DNA from: Puffinus mauretanicus
Lineage: Eukaryota > Chordata > Aves > Procellariiformes > Procellariidae
Direction of reading: 5' to 3'
DNA: 64,000 nucleotides
NCBI GenBank assembly: GCA_023333565.1
Contig: JAJKFH010003936.1
Span: 310,001 to 374,000, forward strand
A program made the translations under genes and the position numbers. Positions 14,001 through 29,000 of the stretch are shown here, one piece after another. The notes under the pieces were generated by a model. That model was not told where the DNA came from. It saw only the letters and a program-made list of their open reading frames with translations, and ran no database searches. How positions within the stretch are numbered: position 1 is the stretch's first letter; the number at the start of each line of letters is the position of its first letter.

Positions 14001-17000
14001 AATGGGGTAAGACATGGTTAGGTCTAAGCAACGTGGATGCAAACTAGGTTCTACCACCAGCCTCAGGAGCAAGGTTTGTTCCTTGGTCCTCCTTTATTTA
14101 AATCATCCAACCCCCAGCTCAAAGCAGGGCTAAATCTGATATCAGATCAGGTTGCTCAGGGCCTGCTCCAGCCAGTTTCTGCTGTTCGCAAGGATGGAGA
14201 CTCCATGGCTGGCCTGGGCCCCTGTCCCAGTGCTTCACCATCCTCTCGGTGGGTAATTTTTCTTACTATCTATCTAATCAGGATTTTTCTTGCCGCAGCT
14301 TATGCTGAGGTAGTAGAGACGTACCCTCTAAGTCTCAGCAGGTGATGAGAGCAGGAAACACAAGCCAAATATTCCTACTGTACAGGGGAACTAATGTGTG
14401 CCCAATATGGACGTGATTAATTTTAAGACATATTCTAGAAAGGATACACTCCTGATTTCCAAAATCCTGCAAACTACACAATCAAATCCGTTAGTGGCTT
14501 ACGTCCATAACAATGCATTCAAATACAGTAGGAAGGTAAAGTATGCAATGCACACAGAGGTGGACATGGATACACAGAGGAACATTATAATCCCTTTTCA
14601 GTTCAAGGAGCAATTTTTTGCGAATTCGAGTCTGAGCCTGCAAAACTCGGACCTAATCTGTATTTTATTGCCACCCATATTTATTGTGATACACTTCAAG
14701 TTCTCCCCCAACACATCTCAAATAAATTACACTAACAATCTTATTGATGAGTTATTTACGTTTTGACCTGGGAACACAACCATTACATACCACTTTTTAA
14801 ATAAAACTGACTTCATCTAAAAGCTCCAAGAATAGCCAAGTTCACCCACGCAGTGGTTTCTTTCGAGCACAATCACTTCTGGCTGACTAAAGAATTATAG
14901 CCTCAAAGAAGAATTTTATCAGCGTGGCTCTGACAAAGCAGTGAGGTAGACGTTTCATGCCTGTGCATAGTTACTGCTCTGCTGTATTTGTTTAAGTATT
15001 ACCTGCACTTTGAGTGTAAATCTAAATTTATACTGAAGAATGTCTCTATATTGTGAGCGTTGTACGTATTTGATAGAGAATTATATTTACATTGTTTATC
15101 ATTTAAACCACCCAAATACACCCACTACATCTGCACATACTGGGAATCAGCCAAGAGAAAAGACCAGTTCTTGCTCAAGCCACTGGAAATACTGGACTCC
15201 AAAATTAAATATCTGTATAGATGCATAAAAAAGCCCCCCACTTCTTTTAAATTTCTACCTGGTTTTGGCCTTGTTGTTCTGCTGGTCCCTGTCTCATGTG
15301 GTTCCTATGGAATGCATGCTAGAAATAGGAGGGATAATGGGATCAAACCTCACCTGTTCCTACACAGAAATCTGCAGTAATTTGACTCGCCTGGCTTCTG
15401 AAGAGATAAAACGATGACAAAGTGACAAAGCTACATGGGTGCTGACAACAGAAGGCATTCCCTCGCTTTCCCAAGGGAACCATAACACATTTCATGCTTG
15501 CTGTTTGCATTTGCCACGAAGATAAAGTCAAGCGCAAAGGTGTATTAAGTCCTTAATGGAGCAGCAATGTATTCTTTAATATCCAAGAAAAATAACCCTC
15601 ACTCCACCCTTCTGCACCTACGTATCATGAAAAACTGCCGTTCAAGTTATGTGACCAAGCAATGTGACACTGCTTGGCAAATATTTATTTTAGTATTAGT
15701 TAGTGGCACATAAGAATAGAAATGAGCAGAGAGTTGAGTAATATGAACAGTTTTTTAAATGACTTGAGGCTGCGTTAACATTAGCAGCTATGGCTTCTTG
15801 CCTGCCTCAAATATCGAAATGCAAGAATTTTTTGCATGGTTGTAATATTACGTAATACTAATTATATTGGCCAAGATTTTAAAAAGTGAGGTGGAGAAGG
15901 AGTTTCAAAAAATGGCATTGGACAAACAGAGGTACTAAATAACCCCTGTTCAGTTCTGAAAATCTCATCATTGTTTCATGTAACTATTGGGCATAGGATT
16001 ATTTGCATAACTTTTTAGTCAGACATCCTAAAAGATACACTACTTATATCTTAATATGCTATGACATATTTAACACATCTTAGAGCAATAATTATGAGGC
16101 CAACAATTGGGATAATGAGTAGAACTGGTAATTTCTGAAGATCTTCTAAACTTTAAGAACATTAAAAAACATGTATAAAAGTTATGGCAGATTAAATGGC
16201 AGCTTTTAGGGTTTGCAATGTATTTCTGTGTATATTTTTAAAGTATCAACTGATTAGCTCTTATACGTTATCACAGAATTCATACTTGCACACACATTAA
16301 TGGTATTAATCGTTTCATACATGACATCATTTTACCAAGCTATAAATTAAAGAATAGAAATTCTCACTGTTTAGAAGTACTCAGGGCGCACGCTTGCCCA
16401 CCTAAAATTTTTTGAGAGCCCTGACTGCTGATACCCCCCAGAAAATCTGTGCTGCATGTTTTATTGTGTGTATCTGCCAAAATTAAGCACTGCAAAACAC
16501 CACTTAAGAAAAACACGTTCACTGCGATTCAGAGGGTAAAGTTCATCTTCTGGCTAAGCAAAATGGGTTACGTGAGGATACTGGAGGAAGGAGAAGAGGA
16601 CAAAGAGGAAATAAAGGAGGACACATCTACTCCTTTTATGTACCATTAATCCTCCAACCTTAAATTTAGGAGAGTGGATAAGTTTAGTAACCCGAGAGGA
16701 TCTATCGCTATGCAAAGTCCTCCTCTTTTATTTGATATAGCGTTCCTTGGGAACATTGTAAGAATAACTACGTCGGACAGCAGTATTACAAAGCAGACAC
16801 CTGCCCCTCCAACCACCAAAGGAAAGAAAGAAAGTAAAAAAAAGCTGATTGAGAAGTAACATTGCCTTTTCGGTGGGTGAGGAAACACCACCTCTCCTAA
16901 ATTGCCATTGAAATTTGCTTTGCATAAAGAAAGATACATACACGGATAGGCTTAATTCTTTCAATTTTAGGCACTGCTAACCCTCAGCTGCTTGGTTAAG

Positions 17001-20000
17001 CATGTAGAAGAGGGTAAAAGCAAGGTTAACTACAGAGCACAACATCTTTGCCTCTACATTTTTAATTCCTTCTTTATCTTCTTTCTCTGTAAAAGATATA
17101 ATACAACCTTCAAGGCAATCCGATAGGGTGGGAGTATGCGGTGACTATCCTTCCCTCTAATTGGAGATCTTCAGCAAGCTAATCTCTTGCATCCTTGTAT
17201 TTTTCTTGGCAGTTGGTTAGCTCCAAGTGCTTCTGGAACAGCACTAATGTATTACAGTTTTAGCAGTCTTTGATGCAAACTGCATGCAGTGCCCAGAATT
17301 AGCCGCTAACCACTCAAAGAAAGTTGGCTTGTGTGATTTAAATCCCAAGCATCGCTGGGCAAGTCTCCATCCACAGTTCATGGTGTTCCTTCAGCTCCTG
17401 GCAGGGGACCAGCATTTAGCAGTTTTTCCATAGGGAGGAAGTGCTCAGTTTCTAAAATTTGCAGATATGGCACATTAGCTTCCCCCTCTTAGATAACAGG
17501 TGTAGCCCTTTACAGCCAGGGACACTCACTGCATATTTTTTTTTGCCAGTAGCTATTGCCAAGGCATTCTTCTTTCAAGCATGAAGCTTACATTACGATA
17601 ACGAAACGGGGGACACCAGGAAACGTTACAGAACAACTCTGCAAAACTCTGCTCGTCTGGCAAGGCTTGTTCAACAACCAGACAAAATCTGATCTTTATC
17701 TTGAATGAAACCTCATTATTATAATAGTATTGTTAGTGTTTGCTCCTTCCTCAAAGCATACAGAACACACAGCGTCACCGAACTTCTGATGCGTATCAGC
17801 AACGCAACAGCTCCAACTGCCTGCCAAGGTTTTTAGTTTGCATATCTCCTGGGCATCCCCCACAGGACAGAGATAGGAAGATCAGGGAGTAAAAGGAGCC
17901 AGATGGGATGAGACTGAAGGGTTCAGAGGACCAAGAATCGAGCTCCAACAAGGTGTAAACAGTGTAATACTGCTTACTTTCTAGGAGGTGCATCACATTT
18001 AGCAAATCCTCAGCCTATGACTGGTGTTACATTCCCACTATATACAGGACAGCAGGGACGAGAGCAACTAAACCACCTGACAAACTCCTAAGAATTTGCT
18101 TGGGATCAGTTGAGTAAGAAAAAAAAAAAGCACCTTTCTGCCTCTACATGGAGAAAGGGGGATGGTTACAAACCCAGAATAACGCAGAAGCTGTGGGAAT
18201 AATTGCACATCAGCAGGGCTGTCACAGGCACCCACATTAAGGCAACTGTTTTCTCCACAACTTACCCAGTATTATGGTAATTTAACATAAATACATGAAC
18301 AACATTCAGTGCAACTGTTTTCAGGCAGAACAGTTCTTGTCAGCATTTCACCTTTACATTTCAGCATTTCAGCTCCTCAGCAGCACGGGCACTTCAAATG
18401 CCGTCTACCTGCACAACTTGGTAGCACTGCATACAGCAGCGCATCTAACAAGGATGAACTTGGCTGAAAGCATATTGCATTTCTAAATGCAGCCCCATTG
18501 AGTAAATATTTAGTTTACAAACAGTATGTCACATCACCCAGTGTCATATGATCATGTAATAAAATAGCAGCAGTGTTGCATACAAGAGCTTGAAATTAAA
18601 GTCAGCCAGGAAACCTGTAATAACTGCTGTGGTTTTAATTTTGGCTGTATTTAATTCCCTGGTGCTCCCTCCTTGGTCCATCAGAACTTAAAAGAGAGAA
18701 CCTATGCATTTTCTTGAGGCGGAAGAAAGATGCAGAAAGGGAAAAGAAGAAAGGGCTACTGGCTTGGCTCCTGTGTTACATGTTTCTACTATGAATACAT
18801 CAGTCTTGTGACAGAATCCTATCTCGGTGACTTCTGCTTTGCAGAAGAGTGAAAATCTCATAATCCTACTGTGTCGGATTCTTGGGTAGCAATCCTCATG
18901 GTTCCCACATAGAAATCATACTTGGCAGCTCCCCTTGTCACACATCAATACAATATGTAAACTAGCTAGTCGGACACATGCTGGCTTTTTTAATTGAGAG
19001 AGATGTCAGGCCAGTAGAGCCATGCTTCATCTCTTCTTAATTACTCCAGTACTCATCTCTTGAGCCTCCCAGGAGTACGGTACCTCTTGGCCTGTGCAAA
19101 ATGCTGCTGTTAAATCACATTGCTCGTGAAATCCTCATTATTAATTCTTTTACCAGATTCTCCTCCAATTCAGAAATCAAGCGTTGATACCATCTTCAAA
19201 GCTCTTTATACATCCAGCCCTCCTCTGATGTGGTTTCTCTCCCTCTGTTCTGTCACCGATCCCAATTTCTGTAACTCTTAAGTCAAAGCATTAACGAACA
19301 CCTATGAGATTCTTCCATACAACCCTACATCCATGGTATGGCTTTCTTGCACTAATCTTCAGGACCCTTCTCCATATGTCAGTTTGCCCAGAAAGCTACT
19401 ACATCTTTCCATATGGTGAAACAGTTTATATTTTAGACAACAAGATCCTCAGAGCAGGGACCATCTGCAATTGTTTAAAAAGCACCCAGCTCTCAGCACA
19501 CACAGTGCCAGTCAGGTAAAGAACAGCAACATATATACCATGGAATCACTGCAGTTGGAAAGGACCTCAGGAGACTTCTAGTCTAATGCCTCCTGCTCAA
19601 GGCAGGGTCTACAGTGAATTCTCACCAGCCTTCCAGGCTGTGGATGTGTGTGCATATTATATGTATGCGTGTGCATATATCTACATATATGTATATATCT
19701 ACAAACACAGACACTCATATTTATTCCTTGTAAATCCAGGGAACTTTACAATGGTGGGGAAGCACTAATATACAGATTTCCGTCATGTGTCTGCAGCCAT
19801 TCTGATCCAGAACTGACTCACCTCTATGGCTTAGATGTTTTATTTGCCCAAGCCCCTAGTTTTCTTCTCCCGAATGATGTTCTTATGCTAGAAACCTGAC
19901 CTAGACTCATTTGGGTGGCAGAGGCTATACCACCCATGAGCTACAAAAGATTCTACATTAGATATGGGGCGACAAAGGTGGGTTTTGTTCACACAAACCA

Positions 20001-23000
20001 AGCACACCCTTTCCTAACGCTACCAGTGGGACCATTTTTGACAAGATCAGACAGATCCACATCACACTCAAACTGATTAAAAGGTTTTCTTTGGGCTAAA
20101 TGAAGAGCCAGAGAGTTGCTGCACTGAATACAGGTCACAAAAAGCACTAAACTAAAAGCAGAACATTCTCTGTGTGCATGCAAATGCAGTCTTAAATTCA
20201 ACTCCAGACCCCCACAATAGCTTAAGTAGGTTTAAGTCCACGTTGCCACGGCATATGTTCTCACACCTTGCCTTGCACAAGATTTATTTCATCCACATTT
20301 TCAAAGTGTAAAGAAACAGATGTACCCAGAGGGTGTTGCCTGTCTAAGCTAGGTGGGATGTACTACCTTCACAGTACCTGTCCTTTCCCACCGCCTGCGG
20401 ACCAGCATAAACCCATTTACAACAGGATGAGATGAATCCCACCCTCAATGACTTACCGGCAGTCACATGAGAAACCTCCAAGAGCCAAGATTTACCAGGA
20501 CGCTCCTTAACCTGAGGCTTGAGATGGTTTTCTTTACCACAACCTTATGCTATATGACTAGTGCAACTAGAGCTTTTTGAGGAGTTTTAGAAATGATTGA
20601 AGAGTTATTGCAAACCGGAGGACGACACTGACACCAGCAGCAACATTAACTGTTAATACACTGGGCTGGAAGAATTAGCAGGCCGGTTAAGTCATGCTGT
20701 CACAACACACAGGTCACTGTCGAAGGGATTTAACGACAAGATTTACTTCTCTACTGTTCTCCTGTCATAAGTCTAAAATATATGGAACAATGTTAGCCGG
20801 GAGACGAAGGGAGTCAATCTTCCACTGAATGCAAAGTAAGAGTAAATATAAGATGTCAACATACACTGCAAACCAGCCAGCGCCCCACAAGAAGGCAAGC
20901 CTGATGACAGCTGAGCAGCATCAGGGTTAAATCTGGGAACACAGAGAGAAGAGTTCACAGAAAACAAAGAGAAAAGCACTCCCAAAATAGCCTTGCAACT
21001 GTCACCACTAGCGATTGTCAGCACTGGAAGGTATGACCTTGCCATTGTGTCTCATGATCACAGCCCTACTCTTAAGGGGGCATTTGTCAGAACCCGCACT
21101 ACCAAAAATTCCACTTCCAAGTGATCCTGTATCTCCAGCAGCACAGATTACACTCGCCAGTGGTTTTGGGAACAACAAACAGCTCTTACTGTTGCTCCTG
21201 CAAAAACATGGAGCTTCTGTACCTTCCCTTCTCCCTTCTCAGCCCCGACTTTAGGGTGTCCTTATGGCTACAATATGCTGCATGGGCACTTCTGTACCAC
21301 AAACCCAGTTTTAAAGCCCTTATGCTCTAAAATCCTTGTGCAAATGTAATTCTGACACAATCGTATTAGAACCACCAGAAAGAGGTAAATTCTGTTTTAA
21401 AGAGAGCAGGGGGAAAGGGAGGGAAATGAGATAAAAAGGGTATTATTCATTTTCTCGTCTGATTAATTAGCTATGTTGCTTCATTTTTTAACAGCAGTTG
21501 AGTCATACTTCTCATGTAAGCAAGAAAAGAGATATGGATTATGTCAGATTTTTCCATTGGGAAAAAACCCACAACAACTAGAAGTACTCAGCAGTATTCA
21601 TGCCAGTCATCAAAAGAAACCAACAACAAATCTTTTAGAATGATTAGCACAACAAAAAACCCAGTAGAGCACAAGGAAAGAGAGGAATACGTGCAAAGGC
21701 ATAATTATTTCATGAACGTAGCATTTTCAAGATGAAATAGCAGCACGAAATGTCAGGTGGAGAACTGCTTTGAATAGAAGCTACGTTCTGAAACACTCCA
21801 TGCCTTCATATATGCACTGAGGACATCAACTTATTTAAAAGGAGATAGATGTAAATACCTACTGCACTAGACTATAGATGGCTTAGCTAAATGTCTGTGA
21901 AATTCTTTATAATTATCAGGACTTCTGCTTTAGCTATGCAGCCATGGTATTGCCAGTGAATGCTGAAGCACGCTTCACTTCACCACTGGCTGGTACATTA
22001 TCCGCTTTCACCGAGGTAGCCCTCAGCATGCCAAAGCTTCCAACTCTGCTTCTTTAAGATAAACAGGAACCACTTCCGTAAAGAAAGAGAAGGTCAGTTG
22101 GACACGCACACGCTCCATGTTACTAAAATGGGAAGAAAATGGGAAGAAAGTTAAATTGCCCTGCTTCTGCTAGGACAATAGGCATAAGCATGCAGGATTG
22201 CCATCTTTTTGCCCCTCATTTAACATTTCTAATCAAATAGCATTTTGGCAAATCCAGGAAGATCAGCAAGGACCACAGATACAAGTATTTCACTATGCAA
22301 AGAGCCACAGGGATCAACCCCTTATGCCAACCCCTCCAGCCTCGTATTATTTGTGCTCCTGCAACCTACACTTAATTCACTTCTCATTCAAACAGGACCC
22401 AATACAGTGATTTTCCACTTCCATAGTGCTTCTCCTCTGCAGTCAATGGACTGGTTTGCCATTTGCATTCACAGACCAGAACACATAGCTCTAAACCAGA
22501 CACAGGCCATGTGAGACTGACTTTAAAATCCAATCTAGATTACCATTTTACTCCCTTCCTTTTCATCGTCTTCATCCCCCTAATTCCAACGTGATTTTTG
22601 ATACCCATTATTTCAACAGCAGTTGGAGGCTAATACTTTGTACGATCTGAGAAGAGCTTGAAATGAGTCCAGTACTTGATCAACTGCCAAAACTAAAAAT
22701 AAAGTCTTTCTGTCACTAAAAAGCAGGGACTGCCAGTTTTCTAATGGTGTAGAGCAGCGTTAGCTTTTCAAGTCTCACCAGTTTAGTCATTCTGACCACT
22801 AAGTATGTCATTTCTCTCCCACTCAGCCAGTGCTCTCTGGCACTGGATCAAGGCAGTATATATAAAATCCTGCCCTTAAATTACTGAAATTTTAGTTCCT
22901 GCCTGAAATAACTCTACATTTCATAATTAAAAAGCTCACAAGCATTTCACTCCTGTGTGGAAAATGGAAATTTAGCTCCTGCAGGTTTGCTTAGCAAAGA

Positions 23001-26000
23001 AATGTTCTGCTAACAACCCCCATGTTCTTCAGCTCTACAGGTGCTATACCAGTGGTAATACTGTACTTATTTAACGCAGTCCCTAAAGGCACTTTTACAA
23101 TGCAAGCAAAATATATATGCGGTTTCTGCCACCAGCTATATTACATAAACATATTCTGAATTTCCAAGATGCAACCTTAGATCAGCTTCAGCCAAACTAA
23201 TGTGGTCTCCTGCAGCCCAGGGCTGACACTCATCCCGTTGTCCTGAACGGCCACTGGAGGTTGCAGAGAAGCATGGTAAGGCCAATGCCAAATGAAGACT
23301 AACCTTGTCAATAATGGGAATCACTTTTCAGCCCACTTGGCAAGGTTACTCCACTCGCACCATACCTGCTAGAAGGGCGAGATGGGGTAGGAAGGCATGG
23401 CAGGGCCACTCCGTGCTCCAGCAAACAATCCTCTACAGGAAGGGTCTCTCTAGGTCTTCTCCTAACTGGTCAGAGACATGGAAAAACAGCTGCAAATGAT
23501 TTTTACCTCCAACTTGGCAAACTAAAGATGAGATTTGTGTTAACTAACTATAGACCTCAAAAACAGACACAAAAATCTCTGCTGGTCACTTCAGGCTTTC
23601 TTTAGTCTCTCCCATGGCAGGATTTTGCAGCAGGCTCTGCTGGCTGAAGCCAGGGCTGCCTTCGTCCTGCCCTGTCTTACACCTGGCCAGCAGACCCTCT
23701 CCCCCAGCAAGGGGCACTGATACTCATTTGATACCCCACTAAACAGATCCAGGACCTAAACTAGCTCACAGTGGGACCAGACAAGCACTTACGCTGGTAT
23801 GAAAAGCATATGACAAGAGCAGCAGGAAGGGCAGGACTGAGAGAGTCTTAAGCTGCCACATAACCATTCACTTGGACATCTTGCTTATGTCAAGACAGAT
23901 AGCTCATGCTGCATATGGCCCAGGGAAAAACTGTTTTTTCAACAGAGAAAGCAACAAAGTCACTCCAGGGCTAGTATCGCTTTCACAGAAACCAGCTCTT
24001 CCTTACAGACGCCAAAGCTCGTGTAGGGGAAGTACCATGAGCTCCTGCAAACGCCAAGAAGTGCCCAATTAGCACTAAGTAAGGGCGAAGATGATGGAAA
24101 CAGTGGCTATATGCAGAAACACCTCTACACAACTGCAAATGAAAAGAAAGACGAGATTCTTTTGGTGGATTCATAGACAGTTTATTCAGAAGCAGAATAT
24201 TAGGCCCTTGGTTTTCATGCACATCATTGTCTTGCAGCCACATCAGGTTTTGTTTCAAAATCAGAATCTCACCTTTGTGGCCAGAAAAAAAAGGTGGTTT
24301 ATAAAAAGAAAAACATACACTCATTAATTTTAATTATTCTTCACATTGCCAATCCTGCAGTGCCTGGGAAAATTTAAATCTTCTTCTTCGCAGTTAAAGA
24401 TTCAGGTGGCTAAATATTCTCTAAGTACCAGTCCCGTGTGCTCCTAGGGGCTCAGCAAAAATCATCACTAGACAGACATGTAGCAGCTTGCTCAGTCATT
24501 TTCCAGTCCTGTGCAGCCTTCAGATTCAAGCAAACAAGTGTTTTTTCTGAGTTTTGCCATTCTTCCTGCCCGCTACCTGAACAAGAGACTGGTACCCACC
24601 ATGGCTGAACCGCCACGAAGTGTCGTCATTCCCAGCAGGAAAAGGCACCACGTCAATCATAGGACACAGAATTTTCTTTGAAGCGTAACAAACAATGGAG
24701 CAGACAAAGAGGGTGCTGGACAAAGAAATCTTTCTAAAAAGAAAGTGATTCCACATTTCTTCCTGACAGGACCATAGCTAAGATTTCGCAAGCATTTCTT
24801 TTTCCAGTGCAATCACTTGGATTTGCAACATCACTTAACATGGTGCAGGAAATGTTTTCTTTTAAATGCTAGTGAAACCTTGATATAATTTGCTATTACA
24901 GTAGAAGCTAAGCTATATATTTTCTTAAAACATAGCAAAAAAACCTATCTAAAGAGAGCAATTTAAGGTCTGGACTATGGCTGGCATTTTTAAAGTGGTC
25001 GGTGAAGGAGAATATAGGCATTCACAGTCAGTCCTATGACAGTCTGCACATCTCTTTGGTAACAAATTTTTTAAGAACTCCTAATACTGGAAAAAGACTG
25101 TGCTCAAGATATGTTTGAGAATCCGATTTGCATGAGTTTTCAAATGTCAACTACACTTTCACGAGGGGGGAATCAATCGACGCTATTAGGGCTGTTCAAT
25201 CCATAGGAAAGTGTCTTTCTTGTTTTTTTTTTTTTTTTTTTAATCCTGTGGGAAACAAACTAAAGCAAATCTCAGCATGGCCACCAGTAACAAAATCATT
25301 CACTGATGACTTCCGAGAGTATCACCCTCCTGCTGCCACCAGCAGTCCAAACAGAGGTCAGGAACTCAGTTCTGGTGATGCCCATGGAAAAAGAGAGGTG
25401 GTGGCAAATACGGTACTGAGAACAAGTCATCTATTAAAGAAAATGACCTGTCGAAAAAGCCACTGAAGAGGGACAAGTACTGCTTGAATGACAGTTCTTT
25501 GCTAGAGCCTTGTGCAGACGCTTTCACAGAGTAACTGGGCACTGTAAGCGTATTAAGGACCCTGCCATGCACTGAACTCTTGCCAAAGCATGACACCAGA
25601 TATCTTGCTAGTTTGAAAGATGGACACAGCTAAGGTGTCAACTTTCCCCAGTGACATTAATGACATTTTGAGTCTAATCAAGAACTGTGGTCTCTGTGAT
25701 CAAAGACATACAGACCTGATACAAACTTTTATGTTTTCTTAAGAGTAATGTAAACCCAGTTGCTTGCCTCAACGCCGTGCATGGTTTCAATACTGGCAGC
25801 CCAGCGTGAACTCCTGATTGAGTGCTCTGTCAGGACATTTAAAGTGTCACACAGCCCTGGCTAGCAGATGCCGAAAAAAGGACGTAGCCACAAATAGATA
25901 GAGCGATGAACGTACACAGCAAAGGGAGGAGTAGCGGGGGAGAGCAAGCTCTGTAACTACCATTTACAAAAGCAGCAGCCAGGCAGACTGACAAGGCTTA

Positions 26001-29000
26001 CAGGTGAACTACAGCAATTACTCATCCTTAAAGTAAAACAAAACCCGGTGGAAGTCCAGCTAGAGGATGACGATTTCCGTGTTTATTGCACTGTGTCACC
26101 TGTGCATTAGCCTGCCTTGCAGGTGGGTGACAATCCTCAGAAACAAAGTACCATGACCTGGATAGCGAACAGGAGAAATTTAGGAGAGGGCAAGGTTTGC
26201 TGACAAAGCCCAGCTGCCAGAGCCATGAAACAGTCTCACTTCCGAGTGGATCACCCCATTTCTGCTGAAGAGGGAAGAGATGCAAAGAGCATCATGCGAG
26301 AGGACTTTCAGAAGTACCACGACGCAGCCCCATCTCCACGCCAGCTGCAAAGGAAGAGGAAGAGCTCACAGGAGGAAGCAGTGAGCTGATGACTGGGAGA
26401 ACAATCCTGCAGATGGGTCTGTCTCGCTGGGAACACGACTGCATGTCCCCAAGACCGTGGATGCACCCGTAGTTGTGGGCTGGGTTCCGGCTTGACTCAA
26501 GAGCTAGGCCATGAGCAAGTGATTTTGTGATCAGGCATACAGACAGACGGGTGGTGATAACCATGGGCTGTGCGGTGAGGCTGGAGGCATGACAGACACA
26601 CAGCCAGGAGAGGCTCTAGAAACAAAACGGCTCCTGTTAGAAAGTTGGACAGCAGTACTTCTTGGGTATCACTCCTGGAAATCACATCACGGCTACGTGT
26701 AGGACCAGCAAATGGAGAAGTGGCAAGTGTCTCAATGTATGGCTGAGAAGATAGAAAAGAGGAGTCACTGGGAAGTGAGGAAACTCCTGGAATAGAGAAA
26801 GGGAGAGATCTTATCAAACCCCGAAAGAACCAAGCTGCTGGTGCTTACATTAGCAGATGGTATAATACGGAAGAGCAGATGCCTGGGAAATTGTGGTATT
26901 TTGGAAAAGAGCCACCAAGGCTTTTACAGAGGGAAGTCATACAACAGAAAGCCACTGGTGTCCTTCGAAGCACGAAGGCAATGGAGATCCAGGTGATACA
27001 ATCCTCAGAGACTTCCTAAAGGCTTCTCACCAGGCCCCTCACCGAGGCTCCTAAAGACACTGAATTGCACGGGTAAGAGGGAAGATCCTTGCACAATTAA
27101 ACATATTTTCATGATGGGGAGACCAGAATATGTGATAGATTTTCTTCCTGGAGATCTCTGCAGAAATCTTTCCTGAGGTCTGTGCAGCCAAAAGTATTAA
27201 ATAAAGGATTTGGAAGAGGAAGTGATTAGTGAGGTGATAAAGTTTGCTGATGAAACTATTCAAGAGCATAAAGAAAAGGACGAACTTGCAGAAGAATCTT
27301 ACAATACTGAGCAACTGGTGATAAAACAGCAGATGAAATTCAATGCAGATAACTGTAGAGTGAATCACAGGCAAAAAATACACCTAATGTCATGTAACAA
27401 AATGAAAGGCTCTGAGCTTATTACTGCCATTCAGGAAAAAGCTCTTAGGATTATAACAAATAGCTGTAGGAAAATATCAGCTCCAAGCTCAGAAATCAAA
27501 GCAAATTCTAGAAATTATTTGGAATGGAACAAAACAAAACAGAAGATATCGTTAGGCCCCTATGTAATGGTGCACTATATTTTCAGTATCATAAGAAGTT
27601 GTAGTCTTCACAACCAAAACAGATGTGGTAGACATGAATGGGACATGAATTAGAAAAAGCTTAACTTAAAAAAATGAGGGGGAAAAAAACCCAAACCAAA
27701 CAACTTCCCTCACTTTCCAAAAGCATTTCTTATGGATTTCTATGGCATCACAAATATGGTTTATGCTGTTTGTAAGGCACCACAGAAATAAACAATGCTT
27801 TGGGAAAAAAAAATGGCTAAAGAAGAATTCAGAAAGATAAGAAGAGAACAAGTTGTAAAAGGTTTGGGGAAAACAGGACGCTCGCTCTACATCCGCTCAG
27901 CACTCTGCTGTAACCTCGACCCACTGCAGCTGCACCAGCAGGGACTCGGTCTACGTAGGAAAGCACAGGATTCAGCACAGACTGCAAAACCTTGAGCCTG
28001 CGTAAACACCCGTCTGAAAGTCTCATCAGCACAGACTAACAAGGCCCAGCTCTGCTCCTCCTGTTCAACAAAAACGTAGAAAGAGAGACCACGTGTTACT
28101 GGTGCGAGATGAAACCAAAGCGGGGAAGGTGGAGAGCTCCACGGAACAGAACCCAGACTCAAAGCGTTCCTGACAAATGTTCTTACAATAAAGCGAAAGG
28201 GGAAAATTCCTACACTTAGGTGGGAGACATCTAAAGGCAAAACAAGGACAAAAAGGACACAGCGCTAGAGGGGATCACTGACTAGACATCCACTCAAGAC
28301 AGGCTGGGCTGAAAGCAGCCCAACCTCCGCGCCGCTGTGCGACAGGTCTCATTCGCGTGAGGGCAACTCCACTCCTGCCAGGTCTCGGCCACTACGGCCA
28401 ACACACCACGCCGGCTCCGACAGCTCCCACGCTGCAGGGAGCACGCTGCTTGCTTCAGAGCTTAATCTTTCAAAGCAACATTTACCAAATATATTGTTAT
28501 AGCATTAATGATTTATACCATTACTTCTAATTTTGCTTTACCATCCCCTCATCTCCGTCCCCACTGGGTAATTAAGGCTTGGCTGAATGACTCAGTGGGG
28601 TGCTGCTGAAGAAGAAAGCAAATCTCATTCTGGAATACATTACAGACAACTGCTCTTAGTAAGGTCCTCAAGAAAATTATTCTTGGGCTGGAGAGATCTC
28701 CACTTAAGTATCGCATTCAATTTGAAAGCGACATACTCCTCAGAAGCCCGGTGGAGAACAACAAGGCTCACTGCAAGTTTAGAAGACATCAACTAGTTGG
28801 AAAGGTTAAATAAAACCAACTTTACTGTATCTAGGTAAAAGAAAAAAAAAGTTTGAGGAGAACAGAGTCTTCCAGTAGTGGGTAGGCTGTTATGAAAGGG
28901 AAATCAGTTTCATTTGGAAGAAAGCGGAATTGGGTCAAACACTGAGAAATGCTTCCTAACTGCCCAGCTCGCCAGGCGCTGGAGCAGGCTTCCAGGGGAG

